Positions 7,724 to 10,265 of a DNA stretch of 10,265 nt are shown one piece after another. The stretch is from the NCBI GenBank assembly GCA_017391665.1, contig JAFOXS010000162.1, positions 1 to 10,265 of the forward strand. The letters run 5' to 3'. The first letter of the stretch is position 1, and every line of letters starts with the position of its first letter. The stretch is from Alistipes sp. (GTDB lineage: Bacteria; Bacteroidota; Bacteroidia; Bacteroidales; Rikenellaceae). The notes beneath the pieces are model-generated. The model worked only from the letters and a program-made list of their open reading frames with translations, made no database searches and had not been told where the DNA came from. Made by a program: the position numbers and the translations under genes.

Positions 7724-8488
7724 ATGAGCAAACTGAAATTTATAGCAATCATCCCCGCACGCTATGCCTCTACGCGTTTTCCCGCCAAGCCACTGGCTAT
7801 GCTGGGTGGCAAGCAGGTTATCGAGCGCGTGTATGAGCAGGTATCGGGCGTTGTGGAGCGTGTCATCGTAGCTACCGACGACGAGCGCATCAAGGCAGCT
7901 GTTGAGGCCTTTGGTGGCGAGTGTGTAATGACCTCTACGGAGCACCGTAGCGGTACGGATCGCTGCTGGGAGGCATACTGCAAACAGGGCGAGGAGTACG
8001 ACGTGGTAATCAACGTGCAGGGCGATGAGCCCTTTATCGCTCACTCGCAACTGCGTGCCATCATGGCCTGCTTTGAGGATGAGGCTACCGATATAGCTAC
8101 GCTGGTAAAACCCTTTGCCGAGGCGGATGGCATCGAAGCGCTGGAGAATCCCAATTCGCCCAAGGTGGTGCTCGACTCGCAGTCAAGGGCTATCTACTTC
8201 TCTCGCTCGGTTATTCCCTACCTGCGTGGGGTGGAGCGTAATGAGTGGCTCGCAAGGCATACGTTTTATAAACATATAGGTATGTATGCCTTCCGTCGTG
8301 ATGTGCTGCGTGAGGTCACGTCATTGCCCCAGTCTACGCTCGAGAAGGCCGAGTCGCTGGAGCAGCTGCGCTGGCTGGAGAATGGCTATAAGATTGGTGT
8401 GGGTATATCGGATGTGGAGACCATCGGCATCGATACTCCCGAGGATCTTGAGCGTGCCGAGGAGTTTTTGAGAATGCAAAATTCATAA
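7724..8488 (+). CDS. kdsB: 3-deoxy-manno-octulosonate cytidylyltransferase (CMP-Kdo synthetase)
   Basis: Cytoplasmic enzyme that joins CTP and Kdo to give CMP-Kdo and pyrophosphate, the activated sugar for lipopolysaccharide inner core. The 254 residues form one nucleotidyltransferase domain (E. coli 248). Visible motifs are the CTP-binding [16 protein letters not shown] (9-24), ATDDERI (50-56), [14 protein letters not shown] (71-84), NVQGDEPF (97-104) with metal-ligand D101, [11 protein letters not shown] (159-169), [13 protein letters not shown] (183-195) and GIDTPEDL (235-242) with D237 as the likely second ligand. The ATG lies seven bases after the lon stop, so the two are surely cotranscribed. 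The last codons (MQNS then TAA) sit in the left AT-rich end of the spacer element that follows, so the natural C-terminus was probably slightly different before that element arrived. Confidence 0.98.
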   Translation: MSKLKFIAIIPARYASTRFPAKPLAMLGGKQVIERVYEQVSGVVERVIVATDDERIKAAVEAFGGECVMTSTEHRSGTDRCWEAYCKQGEEYDVVINVQGDEPFIAHSQLRAIMACFEDEATDIATLVKPFAEADGIEALENPNSPKVVLDSQSRAIYFSRSVIPYLRGVERNEWLARHTFYKHIGMYAFRRDVLREVTSLPQSTLEKAESLEQLRWLENGYKIGVGISDVETIGIDTPEDLERAEEFLRMQNS

Positions 8489-8582
8489 TGCAACCGACGC
8501 TGCGGAGCGAGAGCAGAGAGTGCAAGCACTCTATGCCGAGCCGCGAGGAGGAAAAGCCACCCTTGTGGTGGGTTAAAATTCA
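8478..8582 (+). repeat. structured spacer element between kdsB and kdsA
   Basis: The spacer breaks an otherwise tight cluster. An 8-base direct repeat, AAAATTCA, occurs at 8478-8485 and 8575-8582, bracketing 89 bases that are GC-rich and structured. A central hairpin pairs AGAGTGC (8517-8523) with GCACTCT (8526-8532). It extends past one mismatch by GCA/TGC (8513-8515 with 8534-8536), and GCGG/CCGC (8502-8505 with 8541-8544) can close it. A second small stem is CCAC/GTGG (8557-8560 with 8565-8568). The direct repeats could be a target-site duplication, as for a short non-autonomous element, or chance in AT-rich sequence. The right part (8526-8565) shares ordered blocks with the valS leader. 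No internal TAnnTTTG box is seen on the plus strand. Confidence 0.55.
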
Positions 8583-8598
8583 AAATTAAGAATTGAAA

Positions 8599-9348
8599 AT
8601 GACAAAATTTGTTGCAGGACCGTGTGTTATTGAGTCGGCCGAGTTGCTGGATTGCGTGGCCGAGCGTCTGGTTCAGATAAATAATAAGTTGGGCGTTGAT
8701 ATCATCTTCAAGGCCTCGTTCGATAAGGCTAACCGCACATCGCTTACGTCATACCGTTGCGTGGGCCTTGACAAGGGTTTGCAGATGCTCTCGGATGTTA
8801 AACAGAAGTGGGGTCTTAAGCTCTGCACCGACATCCACGAGGCGTGGCAGGCAGCACCTGCTGGCGAGGTGATTGATGTGATTCAGATTCCCGCCTTCCT
8901 GTGCCGTCAGACCGATCTGCTGGTGGCCGCAGCCAAGACCGAGCGCATCGTAAATATCAAGAAGGCGCAGTTCCTCTCGGGTGAGGATATGTGCTACCCC
9001 TACGAGAAGGCTGTGCGTTCGGGTGCCAAAGAGGTGTGGCTCACCGAGCGAGGCAATATGTATGGCTATAATAACCTTGTGGTAGATTTCCGCAATATTG
9101 CCGACATGCTGAAGATTTCGCCTACTGTAGTTATGGACTGCACACATAGCGTGCAGCGCCCCGGTGCTGCGGGTGGCAAGACGGGTGGTAACCGTGAGTT
9201 TGTACCCGCCATGGCCGAGGCTGCCAAGGCTTTTGGTGCCAACGGCTTCTTCTTTGAAGTGCATCCTGAACACGATGCGGCGCTGAGCGATGGTCCCAAT
9301 ATGCTCTGCCTCGATGAGCTGGAGAGCGTAGTTGCTAAACTTCTGTAA
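8599..9348 (+). CDS. kdsA: 3-deoxy-8-phosphooctulonate synthase (Kdo-8-phosphate synthase)
   Basis: Cytoplasmic TIM-barrel enzyme that condenses phosphoenolpyruvate with arabinose 5-phosphate to Kdo 8-phosphate. The 249 residues carry AGPCVIES (6-13), KASFDKANRTS (38-48), IQIPAFLCRQTDLL (95-108), KKAQFLSGED (121-130), RGNMYGYNNLVVDF (151-164) and DCTHSVQ (180-186). C9, H183, E220 and D231 match the metal ligands Cys11, His185, Glu222 and Asp233 of the Aquifex enzyme at a constant offset of two, so this is the metal-dependent class. E. coli has Asn instead of the Cys. I chose ATG 8599; an in-frame TTG at 8593 would add only two residues. The protein ends about 18-20 residues earlier than the 267-residue Aquifex enzyme, a mild C-terminal shortening after the barrel. 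It follows kdsB after 110 bases and precedes kdsD by 11. Confidence 0.98.
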   Translation: MTKFVAGPCVIESAELLDCVAERLVQINNKLGVDIIFKASFDKANRTSLTSYRCVGLDKGLQMLSDVKQKWGLKLCTDIHEAWQAAPAGEVIDVIQIPAFLCRQTDLLVAAAKTERIVNIKKAQFLSGEDMCYPYEKAVRSGAKEVWLTERGNMYGYNNLVVDFRNIADMLKISPTVVMDCTHSVQRPGAAGGKTGGNREFVPAMAEAAKAFGANGFFFEVHPEHDAALSDGPNMLCLDELESVVAKLL

Positions 9349-9359
9349 ACTATTGAAAA

Positions 9360-10265
9360 ATGAGTACATTGACTTCACAAGAGATATTGGAATTGGCTTC
9401 ACGCACACTGCGCCTTGAGGCCGAGGCATTGCAGCAGATGGCTGCGTCGCTGGGTGATGAGTTTATTGGTGCGGTAGATCGCATGCTGGCGTGTCAGGGT
9501 AAGGTCATTATTACAGGCATGGGTAAGTCGGGTTTGGTTGGTCGCAAGATTGCCGCCACGCTGGCAAGTACCGGTACGCCGAGCTTCTTTCTCCATCCGG
9601 GCGAGGCTTTTCACGGCGATCTGGGTATGATCTCACGCGGCGATGTGGTGCTCGCTCTGTCGCACTCGGGCGAAACGGACGAGGTGCTGAAGATTGTTCC
9701 CTTCATCCACACCAATGGCAATGTGCTGATCTCAATTACTGGCAACGCTGCCTCTACACTTGCCAAGAACTCCGACATCCACCTCAATACCGGCGTTAAG
9801 GAGGAGGCCTGCATCCTGCAGCTCGCTCCAACAACCTCTACTACGGCACAGCTCGCTATGGGCGATGCGCTGGCTGTGGCACTGATGAAGGCGCGTGCCT
9901 TCACGTCGATGGACTTTGCACGTCTGCATCCGGGTGGTAGTCTGGGACGTCGCCTGCTGATGACCGTGGGCAATGTGATGCGCAAGAACGACCTGCCCAC
10001 AGTGGGTATGGATTGCACGGCTACGGAGATGATTCACCGCATGACACGTGGCGGTCTGGGTCTTATTGTGATTTGCCAGGGCGAGAGAATCGAGGGTATC
10101 GTGACCGATGGCGACCTGCGCCGAGCTATGGAGAGCCTTAAGGCGGAGTTTTTCTCTATCCGTGCCATCGATATTGCTACACGCTCACCCAAGTCAATTA
10201 ACGTGAATGCCAAGCTAATCGACGCCGAGAAGATGATGACCCAGTATAAGGTCAACTCGCTGCTC
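9360..10265 (+). CDS. kdsD: arabinose-5-phosphate isomerase (partial, cut by window end)
   Basis: Cytoplasmic aldol-ketol isomerase converting ribulose 5-phosphate to arabinose 5-phosphate, the first step of Kdo synthesis. From ATG 9360 the frame stays open for 302 codons to the window edge; the family is about 320-330 residues, so only the C-terminal tip is missing. An N-terminal SIS sugar-isomerase domain (about 1-200) carries GMGKSG (53-58), HPGEAFHGDLG (79-89), SHSGETDE (101-108), APTTSTTAQLAMGDALA (156-172) and FARLHPGGSLGRRL (186-199). The active-site residues K59, E111, E152 and H193 of E. coli KdsD are matched by K56, E108, E149 and H190 at a constant offset of three. CBS domains follow from about 204 (first one through LGLIVICQGERIEGIVTDGDLRRA), with the second cut. 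The start is 11 bases after the kdsA stop, so they are cotranscribed. The isozyme is called from the cluster context; a GutQ-type paralogue is less likely. Confidence 0.95.
   Translation, partial: MSTLTSQEILELASRTLRLEAEALQQMAASLGDEFIGAVDRMLACQGKVIITGMGKSGLVGRKIAATLASTGTPSFFLHPGEAFHGDLGMISRGDVVLALSHSGETDEVLKIVPFIHTNGNVLISITGNAASTLAKNSDIHLNTGVKEEACILQLAPTTSTTAQLAMGDALAVALMKARAFTSMDFARLHPGGSLGRRLLMTVGNVMRKNDLPTVGMDCTATEMIHRMTRGGLGLIVICQGERIEGIVTDGDLRRAMESLKAEFFSIRAIDIATRSPKSINVNAKLIDAEKMMTQYKVNSLL

Noticed and set aside
8334..8583. Small minus-strand frames covering the end of kdsB and the spacer element
   Set aside because: They are shadows of kdsB and of the repeat element, with no protein-like features.

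Overview
The window looks like chromosomal DNA from a Bacteroidota member of the order Bacteroidales, possibly a Rikenellaceae/Alistipes-type organism. The order rests on TAnnTTTG-type -7 promoter boxes upstream of several units, start codons without Shine-Dalgarno sites, and the character of the proteins. The genus is only a guess. The core genes are housekeeping genes in moderately GC-rich coding sequence, separated by AT-rich spacers that carry structured repeats.

Layout. Positions 1-322 hold no convincing gene. They contain a weak nested hairpin (32-79) and a striking array of GTTACA hexamers that then inverts to TGTAAC (173-281). A leftward pair follows: valS (valyl-tRNA synthetase, 785-3409) and, six bases downstream, rnhA (ribonuclease HI, 323-778). 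Further right is another leftward gene for a membrane antiporter of the ion transporter superfamily (3774-5075). The 364-base spacer between the antiporter and valS holds a bidirectional terminator, a promoter overlapping it, a long hairpin whose imperfect pairs are all G.U on the minus strand, a second terminator, and a -7 box for valS. I read this as a candidate unrecognised minus-strand small RNA of about 160 nt, or a valS leader/attenuator.

From 5296 to the right edge runs a rightward cluster: lon (ATP-dependent protease), kdsB (CMP-Kdo synthetase), kdsA (Kdo-8-phosphate synthase, metal-dependent type) and a partial kdsD (arabinose-5-phosphate isomerase, cut by the window edge). KdsD makes arabinose 5-phosphate, KdsA condenses it with phosphoenolpyruvate, and KdsB activates the resulting Kdo (after dephosphorylation by a phosphatase not seen here) for lipopolysaccharide inner-core assembly. 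The kdsB-kdsA spacer (110 bases) holds a structured element flanked by 8-base direct repeats. Part of that element resembles a segment of the valS leader.

The genes themselves are ordinary. The parts most worth a second look are non-coding: the antiporter-valS spacer, the GTTACA/TGTAAC array, and the element shared by the valS and kdsA leaders.
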